Shown here: positions 25,865-35,314 of the stretch, piece by piece
How positions within the stretch are numbered: the first letter of the stretch is position 1
How the letters are laid out: every line of letters starts with the position of its first letter
Source: an uncultured Phascolarctobacterium sp.
GTDB lineage: Bacteria; Bacillota; Negativicutes; Acidaminococcales; Acidaminococcaceae
DNA length: 64,000 nucleotides
NCBI GenBank assembly: GCA_900757795.1
Contig: CAAEPE010000022.1
Location: forward strand, 6,184 to 70,183
Direction: 5' to 3'
Translations under genes and position numbers: made by a program
Notes under the pieces: generated by a model
Databases searched by the model: none
What the model saw: only the letters and a program-made list of their open reading frames with translations
What the model was told of the DNA's origin: nothing

Positions 25865-26972
25865 TTGTTAATCGAAGAATATAAACCCGAAATCGTTAAC
25901 TTACAAGCAAAATTAGAGGAAATGAGGGGATCTCTTTGACATCGCTGTCAAAGAGGATCGCATTGCTGAGTTAGAACATAAAATGGGCGACCCGTCATTT
26001 TGGGACGACCCGGAGAAGGCGCAGAAAACTGCTCAGGACGTTAATTCTTTAAAAGAAGAAGTTGATGGCTTCCACAAGCTGTCCGATAGTGTGGATGAGC
26101 TGGAAATCATGCAGGAAATGGCTGCCGAAGAAAATGACGAAAGCATGATTCCGGAAATGGACGAGCTTTTGGCAAAATGCCGTGAAGAGCTGGAGCATTT
26201 GGAATTAGGTATGCTTTTAAGCGGCGAATATGACGCTAACAACGCAATTATTACGTTACACGCCGGCGCAGGCGGCACCGAAGCCCAGGACTGGACCAGT
26301 ATGCTGCTGCGTATGTTCACCCGTTTTGCCGAACAAAATGGTTTTGCGTTGGAAATGCTGGATTATCAGCCGGGCGATGAGGCAGGCGTAAAAAGCGCTA
26401 CCTTCCAAGTGAACGGTCACAATGCTTACGGCTTTATGAAATCCGAAAAAGGCGTACACCGTTTGGTGCGTATTTCTCCTTTTGACGCTAATGCCCGTCG
26501 CCACACTTCTTTTTCGGCGGTGGACGTTATGCCGGAGCTTGATGATACGGTAGAAGTAAACATTAACATGGATGAAGTGCGCGTTGATACCTATCGTTCC
26601 AGCGGCGCAGGTGGACAGCACGTTAATAAAACTTCTTCCGCTGTGCGCATGACTCACGAACCGACAGGTATCGTGGTACAGTGCCAAAATGAACGCTCGC
26701 AGATTCAAAACCGCGAGCGCTGCTTGCAAATGCTGCGTGCTAAATTATACGAATATGAAAAAGCTAAGCAGGATGCGTTAGTTAATGATTTAGCAGGCGA
26801 TTACCAAAATATTGAATGGGGCAGCCAAATTCGTTCTTATGTTTTCCAACCCTATACTATGGTTAAGGACCATCGTACAGGCTGCGAATCAGGCAATATT
26901 CAGGCTGTTATGGATGGAGCTTTGATGCCTTTTGTAGAGGCTTATCTGCGCAGTCAGCAGAAAAAGATTTGA
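25865..26972 (+). CDS. prfB: Peptide chain release factor 2 (programmed +1 frameshift)
   Basis: Translation starts at TTG 25865 and reads 24 codons to an in-frame TGA at 25937-25939; a +1 shift there continues as DIAVKEDRIAELEHKMGDP to 26972. The total is about 368 residues, normal for RF2. The main frame shows HAGAGGTEAQDWTSML, and the catalytic GGQ in SSGAGGQHVNKTSSAVR. The TGA/TAA-reading motif region is SPFDANARR. RF2 controls its own level through the TGA. It follows secA with about 105 bases between, containing a weak hairpin (arms 25790-25800 and 25811-25821). Confidence 0.95.
25925..25940 (+). promoter_or_regulatory. prfB programmed +1 frameshift site
   Basis: AGGGG (25925-25929) acts as the internal Shine-Dalgarno stimulator and CTTTGAC (25934-25940) is the canonical slippery codon, stop and following C. 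This is the same arrangement as in Escherichia coli and Bacillus prfB. Confidence 0.95.
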
Positions 26973-26990
26973 CGGATATAGGTGAAAACA

Positions 26991-29087
26991 ATGAAGTGTC
27001 GCTATAATCCTGTGCTGCTTGCAGTAATTATTTTAGGATTAGCCTGTGCTCTGTGGCTTAATTGGAACCGCCATCAGGTGGAACAGGCCAACAATACTGT
27101 GGAAATGTCCATGGAATATGAAGGACTGCGCAAGCTGGCTGCGCTGGAGGGTTTGCCTGAGGAGCAGGTGCTGCGTGAATTTAAAAATGCAGGTATCAAT
27201 TCGCTGATGGTTTTTGATACTACGCTGGAGCGCCTGACTAAAAAAGGTGAAATCCAAACTGCTACCAGTGAAGGCTTGCGCAAGGCTGCCAGTTTAGGTG
27301 CTGATAAGGGCGTTTTTGCGGCTGTGCCTGCGTCTATGCTGGAACAGGATGCAGCTTTTATTGCAGCAGGCAGCAATCCTGCAGTTTTGATTGACGTACA
27401 AGAGGATTTAAGCCTGCGCTACGGTGCGGAGCGCGTGCAGGTAGTTGCTGCTGAACCGCGTATTTTGCGCGTAACCGGCAGAACCGAGCTTTTGCCGGAG
27501 GATAAATACGACGAGCCTTTAGGCTTGCTTCAGGCTCCTTTGGGCTTGCCTGTGCGCGATATGCAGCGACTTGACGCTATGGGATTTAAGCTTATCGTGC
27601 GCCCGCAAAATTACGTTAATGTTAATGAAGAAAAAATTGACAGCATTTTTCAGCGCATTGATAAAGCAGGCGTAAAAGTTCATGCTTTAATGCCCTGCGG
27701 CCGTGAAACTGTAGGCTATCCTGATAAGTTAGACTATTTTGGCAAAAAATTGCGCGAGCGCAATATAACCTTGGTGATGCTGGAGCATTACACCCAACTG
27801 CGTTTTGCGAAAATTGACGGCTTGATTGCTTTAGCGGAAGCCAATAATTATAATGCTGCTCGTTCTTATGTGATTGACGGCTTGGAGCAGAAAAAAATTT
27901 CCGTCGCTACGGCTCTACATCGTTGGGCTTTGACGGACGAGGAGCGTAATATCCGTGTTAACTATATTCGTCCGTTCTATATGCCAGTCAACGGTCAGGA
28001 TTTGATGAAGGTCAATCTGCAGTATGTGCGCGATATTAAAGCTAGTGTTGAAGCGCGCGGGTATGCCATCGGTGAGGCAGGTGTTTTCCAAGGCTTGCAT
28101 ACGGAAGGCTATGCACCATATTTTCCCGCTAAAACTGCTTGGCTGCCTATTGTGCTTGCCATTGTAGCAGGAGCAGTGCTGTATCTTTCTCAGCTTTTCA
28201 ATTTGTCCGGTAAAAAAGAACTGGCTTTGTGGGCAGCTGCTTCTGTTATAGGCTGTGCTGTGCTGATGCTTGGCAGAGGCTTATTGCTGCGTCAGCTGCT
28301 GGCTTTGGCGGCGGCCAGCGTGTTCCCCGTATTATCCATGAGCGTAATTATGGATATTTGGGATAAAAATACTACTAATAAAAGCGGTTTACTTAAAATT
28401 ATTTGGCAAGGAATTTGGCAGCTGGCTTTGGCTATTGCTTTGTCCCTTGTGGGCGCTGCCTTTTTATCGGCGATTTTAACGGACAGCCGCTTCTTATTAG
28501 AGATTGATATTTATCGCGGCGTTAAGCTGACCTTTATTTTGCCGGTAATTTTTACGGCGATATTGTTTATCAAGCGTTATGATTTATTGCAGGTTGTTGG
28601 TAAAGGCTTGGATACTTTGTTCAATAAGCTTAACAGCCTGCTGGATACGGGCTTGACCTTTAAGCATGTAGCAGTGCTTTTTGTGCTGCTTTTTGTTATG
28701 TTCTATTTTGTAGGACGCAGCGGTCATACTGGCGGCGTGCCTGTGCCTGCTATTGAACTGAAAATGCGCGCCTTTTTAGAGCAAGTGATGTACGCTCGGC
28801 CTCGCGAAAAAGAATTTATGATTGGACATCCGGCATTTTTCTTGACCGTGCTGGCTGTATATAAATGCGCGCCGCGCTGGTGGCAGTTTGTGCTGATTTG
28901 CGGTGCAGTTATCGGCCAAGGCAGCTTGGTGCAGACCTTTTGTCACATGCGCACGCCTGTGATGATGAGCTTCATGCGTGCTGTGGACGGTTATGCTGTG
29001 GGCGTAATTTTCGGCGTCATCTGCGTAGTGCTTATTGGCTTTTTGAGTCCTGTTTTTGCTAATTTTAAAAGGAGATACCTTGAGTAA
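26991..29087 (+). CDS. DUF5693-type membrane protein
   Basis: About 698 residues from ATG 26991 (a GTG at 26982 is possible). It has one N-terminal membrane segment, a large soluble part to about residue 375 with LKEFKNAGINSLMVFDTT-like text (here LREFKNAGINSLMVFD), and then seven to nine membrane helices. The pattern and position next to csaB match the DUF5693 family common beside csaB in Negativicutes and Clostridia. The external domain resembles a TIM-barrel-like sugar enzyme in layout (LMPCGRETVGYPDKLD, LVMLEHYTQL), but no catalytic residues can be assigned. Probably a cell-wall polymer protein. It overlaps csaB by one base. Confidence 0.7.
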   Translation: MKCRYNPVLLAVIILGLACALWLNWNRHQVEQANNTVEMSMEYEGLRKLAALEGLPEEQVLREFKNAGINSLMVFDTTLERLTKKGEIQTATSEGLRKAASLGADKGVFAAVPASMLEQDAAFIAAGSNPAVLIDVQEDLSLRYGAERVQVVAAEPRILRVTGRTELLPEDKYDEPLGLLQAPLGLPVRDMQRLDAMGFKLIVRPQNYVNVNEEKIDSIFQRIDKAGVKVHALMPCGRETVGYPDKLDYFGKKLRERNITLVMLEHYTQLRFAKIDGLIALAEANNYNAARSYVIDGLEQKKISVATALHRWALTDEERNIRVNYIRPFYMPVNGQDLMKVNLQYVRDIKASVEARGYAIGEAGVFQGLHTEGYAPYFPAKTAWLPIVLAIVAGAVLYLSQLFNLSGKKELALWAAASVIGCAVLMLGRGLLLRQLLALAAASVFPVLSMSVIMDIWDKNTTNKSGLLKIIWQGIWQLALAIALSLVGAAFLSAILTDSRFLLEIDIYRGVKLTFILPVIFTAILFIKRYDLLQVVGKGLDTLFNKLNSLLDTGLTFKHVAVLFVLLFVMFYFVGRSGHTGGVPVPAIELKMRAFLEQVMYARPREKEFMIGHPAFFLTVLAVYKCAPRWWQFVLICGAVIGQGSLVQTFCHMRTPVMMSFMRAVDGYAVGVIFGVICVVLIGFLSPVFANFKRRYLE

Positions 29088-30178
29088 TGAGTAGAATCGT
29101 AATTTCCGGATACTATGGATTTGCCAATGCCGGAGATGAGGCTATGCTGGCCGCGATTGTGAAAGCCTTGCGCAGCAAGGAAAATACTGTGGAATTGACG
29201 GTTTTTTCCGGCAATCCTCAAGTAACGGCGGCCAAATACAGTGTATCTTCCATTCATCGTTTTAATCCATTAGAAATATTTTGCGCTCTGCGCGGTTGTG
29301 ATTTGCTGATCAGCGGCGGCGGCAGTCTGCTGCAGGACGTTACCAGTAAACGTAGCTTGTTGTATTATTTATCTATCATGGCTATTGGTCAGCTTTTGGG
29401 CAAAAAGGTTATGCTTTATGCCCAAGGTATCGGCCCTATTCATAGCGGCCTAATGCGCCGCTTAACAAAATTTGTATGCAGCCACGTTAATTTGATTACT
29501 GTGCGCGACAAGGATTCTTTATATGAGTTGCGTCGCATTGGTATTCCTGCGGAAAAGGTGCAGCTTACTGCCGACGCTGTAATGACGCTGCCGCAGGAAA
29601 GTGCGGAAGCGGGACAAAAGCTGCTGGAAAAATTTGGCGTTCCGCAGGATAAAATGCTCATTGCGCTTTCCGTGCGCAAATGGCAGGAGGACGACCGTTA
29701 TCTTTTGGAATTGGCTAAAGCTGCGGATATTTTGAGCAGAGAGTATCAAGCGCATATTGTGCTGCTGCCTTTGCAGTATCCCATTGATGTAGCAGCATGC
29801 CAGCGTTTGCAGCATTTTATGGTGCATAAGGAGTGCAGTACGGTTTTAACTGCCGACTGCGATACGGAGCAGTTTTTATCCTTGATGGGAAATTTTCAGC
29901 TGCTGATAGGAATGCGTCTGCATGCACTGATTTTTGCCGCTGTCATGGAGCGTCCCTTTGTGGCTGTTTCCTATGACCCAAAAGTAGACGGCTTTGTCAA
30001 AGATATTCACGGAGTTACTGCCGGTAAGGTAGAAACGCTGCAGGCGGCTCAAGTAGTGGCTGCTGCCAAAAAAGTACTGGCGTCCTGCAATGGATGCCGT
30101 GGTTTGCTGGATAAACTTAGGGCGAAGGCCATGCTTAATGCTGAGCAGGCGTTAGCTCTATTGACGAAAGGAGATTGA
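29087..30178 (+). CDS. csaB: Polysaccharide pyruvyl transferase CsaB
   Basis: 363 residues. MSRIVISGYYGFANAGDEAML, LISGGGSLLQDVTSKRSLLYY, VMLYAQGIGPI and the C-terminal GMRLHALIFAAVMERPFVAVSYDPKV are CsaB signatures. CsaB transfers ketal pyruvate from phosphoenolpyruvate to a secondary cell-wall polysaccharide, creating the ligand for SLH domains in Bacillus. It overlaps the DUF5693-type gene by one base, which implies a joint role. In a diderm the acceptor is not known: Negativicutes attach SLH-containing outer-membrane proteins to polyamine-modified peptidoglycan, so an additional pyruvylated polymer is an open question. Confidence 0.9.
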   Translation: MSRIVISGYYGFANAGDEAMLAAIVKALRSKENTVELTVFSGNPQVTAAKYSVSSIHRFNPLEIFCALRGCDLLISGGGSLLQDVTSKRSLLYYLSIMAIGQLLGKKVMLYAQGIGPIHSGLMRRLTKFVCSHVNLITVRDKDSLYELRRIGIPAEKVQLTADAVMTLPQESAEAGQKLLEKFGVPQDKMLIALSVRKWQEDDRYLLELAKAADILSREYQAHIVLLPLQYPIDVAACQRLQHFMVHKECSTVLTADCDTEQFLSLMGNFQLLIGMRLHALIFAAVMERPFVAVSYDPKVDGFVKDIHGVTAGKVETLQAAQVVAAAKKVLASCNGCRGLLDKLRAKAMLNAEQALALLTKGD

Positions 30179-30183
30179 AGGTA

Positions 30184-30870
30184 GTGCTGATAATGAACGA
30201 TGTGAGCAAGGTGTATCCCGGCGGTTCCGTGGCCTTGCAGAACGTTAATGTGCATATAGCGCCAGGCGAATTTGTCTTTGTTGTTGGACCAAGCGGCGCC
30301 GGTAAATCTACTTTTATCAAAATGCTGTTCCGTGAGGTTTTGCCTACTACGGGCAGCATTTTTGTTAACGGTGTAGATATTCTATCGTTAGAGCCTAAAG
30401 AAATACCCTTCATGCGTCGTCAGCTAGGCATTATCTTTCAGGATTATCGCTTGCTGCCGGATCGCACGGTGTACGAAAATGTTGCCTTTGCAATGCAGGT
30501 AATCGAAGCGCCGCACCGTAAAATTAAACGTCAGGTGCTGAATGTTTTAGATTTAGTCGGTCTGCGCCACCGTGCCAACGCTTATCCTAATGAATTGAGC
30601 GGCGGCGAACAGCAGCGCATTGCCATTGCTAGAGCCATAGTCAATGACCCGGTTTTTGTAATTGCCGACGAACCTACAGGCAATTTAGACCCGGAAACAA
30701 GCTGGGAGATTATGGAAATTTTTAAGGAAATCAACGAAACCGGCACCACTATTGTTATGGCAACCCATGACAAAGAGGTAGTGGACGCTATGGGCAAGCG
30801 TGTTATTGCTATCGAAAAGGGCAGCATTGTGCGTGATGAAAAAGAAGGAGTTTACGGCTATGAGCTTTAG
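30184..30870 (+). CDS. ftsE: Cell division ATP-binding protein FtsE
   Basis: 228 residues from GTG 30184, ten bases after GGAG; the TTG at 30175 abuts that site. It shows MNDVSKVYPGGSVAL, Walker A VGPSGAGKSTFIK, the Q-loop FQDYRLL, signature ELSGGEQQRIAIARAI, and Walker B FVIADEPTGNLD. FtsE is the cytoplasmic ATPase that works with FtsX to switch on periplasmic peptidoglycan hydrolases at the division site. It overlaps ftsX by 11 bases. Confidence 0.96.
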   Translation: MLIMNDVSKVYPGGSVALQNVNVHIAPGEFVFVVGPSGAGKSTFIKMLFREVLPTTGSIFVNGVDILSLEPKEIPFMRRQLGIIFQDYRLLPDRTVYENVAFAMQVIEAPHRKIKRQVLNVLDLVGLRHRANAYPNELSGGEQQRIAIARAIVNDPVFVIADEPTGNLDPETSWEIMEIFKEINETGTTIVMATHDKEVVDAMGKRVIAIEKGSIVRDEKEGVYGYEL

Positions 30871-31747
30871 TACGAAGGAGTATTTTATTAAGGAAACATA
30901 TAAATCCATTCGTCGCAACGGCTTTATGAGCTTTGCTTCTGTTTCTACGGTGGCAGTTTCCCTGTTGGTATTGGGAATGTTTTTGATGATTTTTCTTAAC
31001 ACCAATAATTTGGCGCAGTATTTGGAAAGTCAGGTTCAGGTTTCCGTTTATATGCAGGATAGCGCTACGGATAAGGAGCTGGCAGACGTTAAGGCCAAGC
31101 TGCAAAAAATGCCCGGCGTAGTGAAGGTAAATCAGGTGAATAAGGAGCAGGCCTTGGCGCGTTTTAAAGAACGCTTGGGCGACCAAGACCAACTTTTGCA
31201 CAGCTTGGGCAAGGATAATCCTTTTCCCAATTCCTTTGAAGTACAGGTAGACAGTCCTGAACGCATTAAAGTGTTGACACCGCAGATTGGCCAAATTCCT
31301 AAGGTCGAAACGGCTAAATTTGGTCAGGAGGTTGTGGAACATTTATTCCAGCTGACGAAAATCCTGCGTTTTGGCGGTATTTTATTGGTTATTTTCCTAG
31401 CGATGGCTACATTGTTTATTATCAGCAATACCATTCGTCTGACAGTTTTTGCCCGCCGTAAAGAGGTTTTGATTATGAAATATGTAGGCGCAACAGATTG
31501 GTTTATCCGTTGGCCTTTCCTTTTAGAGGGTATGACGCTGGGATTTTTTGGCGCAGTGATTGCCTTTTTATTGATTAACAGTATTTACGCCGCTTTGTTG
31601 GAGCGTATTCATGCTACGTTGGCTTTCCTGCCGCTGCTGCCGGCACAGCCGCTGTTATTATATGTAGATTTATTTCTTTTAATAGCGGGAACAGGTATCG
31701 GCGCTTTAGGCAGTTATATTTCCCTGCGTAAATTCTTGCGCGTGTAA
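30860..31747 (+). CDS. ftsX: Cell division protein FtsX
   Basis: 295 residues from ATG 30860, with GAAGGAG nine bases upstream inside ftsE. There is one N-terminal membrane helix (SVSTVAVSLLVLGMFLMIF), an external domain of about 110 residues (VQVSVYMQDSATDKELADV), and three C-terminal helices with FARRKEVLIMKYVGATD in the cytoplasmic loop, all typical of FtsX. It passes the FtsE ATPase signal to a hydrolase outside the membrane. The M23 protein just downstream is the obvious partner. Confidence 0.95.
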   Translation: MSFSTKEYFIKETYKSIRRNGFMSFASVSTVAVSLLVLGMFLMIFLNTNNLAQYLESQVQVSVYMQDSATDKELADVKAKLQKMPGVVKVNQVNKEQALARFKERLGDQDQLLHSLGKDNPFPNSFEVQVDSPERIKVLTPQIGQIPKVETAKFGQEVVEHLFQLTKILRFGGILLVIFLAMATLFIISNTIRLTVFARRKEVLIMKYVGATDWFIRWPFLLEGMTLGFFGAVIAFLLINSIYAALLERIHATLAFLPLLPAQPLLLYVDLFLLIAGTGIGALGSYISLRKFLRV

Positions 31748-31760
31748 GGGAGGTTGGCAG

Positions 31761-32906
31761 ATGCTGAGAAAAAAAATTACCAGCTTGGCCTTAGCCGCGC
31801 TGTTGGCAGTTTTGCCGCTGTTTGCCGGCGGCGGTTTTGCCAACGAAGCCGACGATAAGCAGGCCGAGCTGAACAGTGTGCAGGCGCAGATGCAGAAAAT
31901 GCAGGAGCGCAAAGCGGCTGCGCGCCGCCGGGCAGAGGCTGCCAGCGAAGGCTTGCAGGACTTGGCAGGCAACCTAAAGCAGCTGCAGGCGCAGGCTAAT
32001 GCACTGCAAAAAGAGCGCGACACTTTACAGGGAAGCATTAACGATAATCAAGCAAAGCTGTCGCAAAAGAAAAAAGATGTAGAAACCCGCTTGAAGGTTT
32101 ACCGCAAGCGTCTGCGCGACATTTATATCAACGGACAGATAAATTATTTGGACGTGCTTTTGGGCGCCAAAGATTTCAGCGATTTTTCTTCACGTATGTT
32201 TTTGCTGCAAAAAATTATCGGCAGCGATATTGATATGCTTGAGCAGCTAAAAAAGGACGAGGCAGAAATTACAGAGCGTCAGGCAAAACTGGACGCTGAA
32301 ATGAAAGAAATTAAGACTACGCAAGTTGCGCTAGAGGCGAAAACTGCAAGAGTTAATAAGCTCAAGGAGCAGCGCTCCTATATGCTGTACAAGGCACAGG
32401 AGGAAGAGCAGCAAAGCCAGGAGGAATATGAACGCCTGCTGGCTATCAGCGAAAATATTGCTGCCATGCTGCGCAATATGGAAAGCAGCGGTATGACTGC
32501 TTCCGGCAGCAGCGGCGGTACGGGGCGTTTTATGTGGCCTTGCAGCGGCCCCATTACCTCATATTATGGCTGGCGCACGCATCCTGTTTTTGGTACAACA
32601 AAATATCACAGCGGTATGGATATCGCTGTAGATTACGGTACGCCGATTTTGGCTGCGGATTCCGGAACAGTTATATACAGCGGCTGGCTGGGCGGCTATG
32701 GTTATGCGGTTATGATTGACCATGGCAGCGGCTTGGTAACTTTGTATGGTCATAATCAAGGGTTAAATGTCTATGAGGGACAATATGTAAGCAAGGGAAC
32801 CTGCATTGCCTACGCAGGCAGCACCGGTTATTCTACCGGCCCGCACTGCCACTTTGAGGTACGTTTGCACGGCGAAGTTACAGAACCTTTGAATTATTTG
32901 CCATAA
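31761..32906 (+). CDS. M23 peptidoglycan hydrolase with coiled coil (PcsB/EnvC-like)
   Basis: 381 residues. Signal peptide at 1-27 (LALAALLAVLPLFAGGGFA), then long coiled coils to about residue 240 (QAQMQKMQERKAAARRRAEA, QLQAQANALQKERDTLQ). The C-terminal LytM/M23 domain shows HSGMDIAVDYGTPILAA, TLYGHN and the zinc HCHFEV motif with preceding GYSTGPHCH. Its zinc ligands are present (H in HSGMD, D, H in HCH), so it may be an active endopeptidase rather than an EnvC-like activator. The gene follows ftsX, and coiled-coil M23 proteins beside ftsEX are the usual FtsEX-controlled septal hydrolases. Confidence 0.9.
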   Translation: MLRKKITSLALAALLAVLPLFAGGGFANEADDKQAELNSVQAQMQKMQERKAAARRRAEAASEGLQDLAGNLKQLQAQANALQKERDTLQGSINDNQAKLSQKKKDVETRLKVYRKRLRDIYINGQINYLDVLLGAKDFSDFSSRMFLLQKIIGSDIDMLEQLKKDEAEITERQAKLDAEMKEIKTTQVALEAKTARVNKLKEQRSYMLYKAQEEEQQSQEEYERLLAISENIAAMLRNMESSGMTASGSSGGTGRFMWPCSGPITSYYGWRTHPVFGTTKYHSGMDIAVDYGTPILAADSGTVIYSGWLGGYGYAVMIDHGSGLVTLYGHNQGLNVYEGQYVSKGTCIAYAGSTGYSTGPHCHFEVRLHGEVTEPLNYLP

Positions 32907-32928
32907 TGGCGTTTGGGGAGATGTTTTG

Positions 32929-34083
32929 ATGGAGAAAAAATCTTGGCAGCTTGTGGCCTGCTGTGCGGTTACTGCCGTGGTAACATTTGCTGCCGTGACT
33001 ATCGCAGAGAGCGTTCTGCTGCACCAAATTACCGGCAGCGTTACCGATACGCTGCGTTTTTGGCAGACTATGAATTTAGTCAAGCAAAACTATAACGGTG
33101 AAATAGATAATCATGCTCTGTATGAAGGCGCTATCAAAGGTATGGTAGAAGGCGTGGGCGATCCCTATACTGTTTATTTAAACAGCAAGGATTATCAGCA
33201 GCTTAATGAAAGCACTTCCTCTACCTTTGGCGGCATAGGCGTAGTTTTTGGCAAGCGCGGCGATGAATACGTAATTATTTCGGCGCTGCCGGATAACCCG
33301 GGAGCTTTGGCGGGCATTAAAAGCGGCGATATTATTGTCGCTATTGACGGCGAAGCTGTCAGCTCCATGAATATGGAGCAGGTTGCTCATAAAATTCGCG
33401 GCAAGGTAGGTACGGAGGTCACGTTGGACTTAAAGGATAAAACCGGCGAACTGCGCAAGGCGCGCGTTATCCGTAAGGAAATAAAAAATCCTTCCGTAAA
33501 AGGTCAATTTGTGCCCAATACTAAAATCGGTTATATCCGCGTTTCTGTTTTCGCTGAAAGCACCGACGAAGATTTTAAACAGGAATACCAAAAGCTGGAA
33601 CAAGAGGGAATGCAGGCTTTGCTTCTTGATTTGCGCGGCAATCCGGGCGGTCTTTTGACCTCCGGCGTAGGCGTGGCGGGAATGCTGGTGCCCAAAGGCC
33701 CGATTGTTTCCATAACCTATAAAAACGGCAAAACCTATACCGAAAATTCTTCTTTGGAAAAAGTAAAATATCCTTTGGCGGTGCTGGTTGACCACGGCAG
33801 CGCCAGCGCGTCGGAAATTGTTGCGGGAGCGATTAAGGATACTAAGGCAGGCAAGCTCTTTGGCGTAAAAACATTTGGTAAGGGCAGCGTGCAGTCCGTA
33901 TATCGTTTGGGACACGACACCGGCGTAAAAATTACCATTGCAAAATATTACACTCCTTCCGGCGTTTCCATTCACAATGTGGGTATTGAGCCGGATGTAG
34001 TGGTTGAACTTCCGGATAATGCTACTAAAGACCTGCAAATGCAGGCGGCAGTAGATTATTTGAAAGCAGAAATAGCTAAGTAA
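32929..34083 (+). CDS. S41 C-terminal processing protease (CtpA family)
   Basis: 384 residues from ATG 32929 (GGGGAG eight bases upstream). An N-terminal membrane anchor (residues 1-30), a PDZ domain (about 95-185, GGIGVVFGKRG..IISALPDNPG) and the S41 catalytic domain follow. The nucleophile lies in VDHGSASASEIVAGAI and the lysine in FGKGSVQ. CtpA-type proteases act outside the cytoplasm, trimming or degrading envelope proteins, often including peptidoglycan hydrolases such as the neighbouring M23 protein. Same transcript as ftsEX is likely, with about 20 bases between genes. Confidence 0.92.
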   Translation: MEKKSWQLVACCAVTAVVTFAAVTIAESVLLHQITGSVTDTLRFWQTMNLVKQNYNGEIDNHALYEGAIKGMVEGVGDPYTVYLNSKDYQQLNESTSSTFGGIGVVFGKRGDEYVIISALPDNPGALAGIKSGDIIVAIDGEAVSSMNMEQVAHKIRGKVGTEVTLDLKDKTGELRKARVIRKEIKNPSVKGQFVPNTKIGYIRVSVFAESTDEDFKQEYQKLEQEGMQALLLDLRGNPGGLLTSGVGVAGMLVPKGPIVSITYKNGKTYTENSSLEKVKYPLAVLVDHGSASASEIVAGAIKDTKAGKLFGVKTFGKGSVQSVYRLGHDTGVKITIAKYYTPSGVSIHNVGIEPDVVVELPDNATKDLQMQAAVDYLKAEIAK

Positions 34084-34096
34084 AAGAGGTGGCGAA

Positions 34097-34447
34097 ATGT
34101 TATTTGTATGCTATGCCAAATGCGGCACTTGTAAAAAAGCAGAAAAATATCTTCTGGACAAGGGCTTCACTTTAGAAAAACGCGATATTAAAGAAGCAAA
34201 GCCGTCTTTGGAAGAATTAAAAGCTTGGTACAAGGCCAGCGGCTTGCCTTTAAAGCGTTTCTATAATACCAGCGGTAAGCTGTACAAGGAGCTGAACTTA
34301 AAGGATAAAATTCCAACCATGAGCGAGGAAGAACAGCTGGAGCTGTTGGCCAGCGACGGTATGTTGGTTAAGCGTCCGATTGTTGTGGACGGAGAAAGAG
34401 TTCTCATTGGTTTTAAGCAAGCTGAGTACGAAGAAAAAGGTTTGTAA
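34097..34447 (+). CDS. ArsC/Spx-like thioredoxin-fold protein
   Basis: 116 residues. The N-terminal LFVCYAKCGTCKKAEKYL has a C-x-x-C pair, KRDIKEAKPSLEELKAWY and the C-terminal KRPIVVDGERVLIGFKQAEY match the arsenate reductase/Spx/YfgD fold. The R-P-I-V motif is typical of ArsC-related enzymes, where the first cysteine region binds oxyanion. Without the second cysteine pattern of true ArsC it may be a Spx-like redox regulator. It sits 13 bases after the S41 gene with GAGGTGG before the ATG. Confidence 0.85.
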   Translation: MLFVCYAKCGTCKKAEKYLLDKGFTLEKRDIKEAKPSLEELKAWYKASGLPLKRFYNTSGKLYKELNLKDKIPTMSEEEQLELLASDGMLVKRPIVVDGERVLIGFKQAEYEEKGL

Positions 34448-34474
34448 AATTATTTTTAGAGAGGAAGATGTGTT

Positions 34475-35305
34475 ATGAATAAGTTTGTAAAAATTGCTTT
34501 AATTGGCGCTTTAGCTGCTTTGACATTAGCTTTTACCGGCTGCGGCGGTTCTAAAGAAGAAAAAAAGGCCGACCCCAATAAACCCGTTATTGTAGGCGTA
34601 AACCCCGGCCCTCATGCCATTATCATGGAAAATGTTAAAAAGATTGCCGAGAAAAAAGGCTTAAAAATCGAAATTAAAGAGTTCAGCGATTTTGTAACTC
34701 CTAACTCTGCTCTGGCCGCCGGTGAAATTTGGGCTAACAGCTTCCAACACGAGCCGTTCTTAAAAGCTACTATGAAAAAAGAGCCTTCCTTTAAACTGGC
34801 TAACGCTTTTCCCACGGCTTTGTTCCCCATTAACATCTATTCCAAAAAATTAAAACCTGGCGACACCATCCCCGACGGTGCTAAAATTGCTATTCCTAAC
34901 GACCCCACCAACGGCGGCCGCAGCATTCTGCTGTTAGCTGCCAATGGCTTGCTCAAGGTTAAAAATCCCCAGGATATTACTACTACCGTAGCCGATATTA
35001 CGGAAAATCCGCATCATTTTCAAATTATCGAGCTGGAAGCAGCTGCCATTCCCCGTTCCTTGGACGATGTAACCTGCGCAGCTATCAACACCACCTATGC
35101 TTTGAACGCCGGTCTTAATCCTGCAACCGACCCGATTGTTAAGGAAACTGCCGACTCTTTATATGTAAATATTGTTGCCGTACAGGAAGCTACTTTAAAA
35201 GACCCGCGTCTGCAAATCTTCAAAGAAGCTTATCAATCTAAAGAAAACGCCGAATTTATTAAAACTAAATTCCCCGGCTCCGTTTATCTTGGCTGGAAAG
35301 AATAA
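34475..35305 (+). CDS. MetQ/NlpA-family substrate-binding lipoprotein
   Basis: 276 residues. The N-terminus has a lipoprotein signal ending LAFTGC, with the acylated cysteine followed by GGSKEEKK. The mature domain matches the NlpA/MetQ family: VIVGVNPGPHAIIMENV, IEIKEFSDFVTPNSALAAGEI, SFQHEPFL, ALFPINIYSKK and NTTYALNAGLNP. Family members bind methionine or a related amino acid for an ABC importer at the inner membrane. No MetN or MetI gene lies beside it, so it must use a permease encoded elsewhere. The amidohydrolase ten bases downstream suggests import and hydrolysis of an acylated amino acid. GAGAGGAAG precedes the ATG. Confidence 0.88.
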   Translation: MNKFVKIALIGALAALTLAFTGCGGSKEEKKADPNKPVIVGVNPGPHAIIMENVKKIAEKKGLKIEIKEFSDFVTPNSALAAGEIWANSFQHEPFLKATMKKEPSFKLANAFPTALFPINIYSKKLKPGDTIPDGAKIAIPNDPTNGGRSILLLAANGLLKVKNPQDITTTVADITENPHHFQIIELEAAAIPRSLDDVTCAAINTTYALNAGLNPATDPIVKETADSLYVNIVAVQEATLKDPRLQIFKEAYQSKENAEFIKTKFPGSVYLGWKE

Positions 35306-35314
35306 GGCTGTACT

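Noticed and set aside
34448..34474. Possible SAM riboswitch before the MetQ-like gene
   Set aside because: Only 27 bases separate the genes, room for a ribosome site but no riboswitch.
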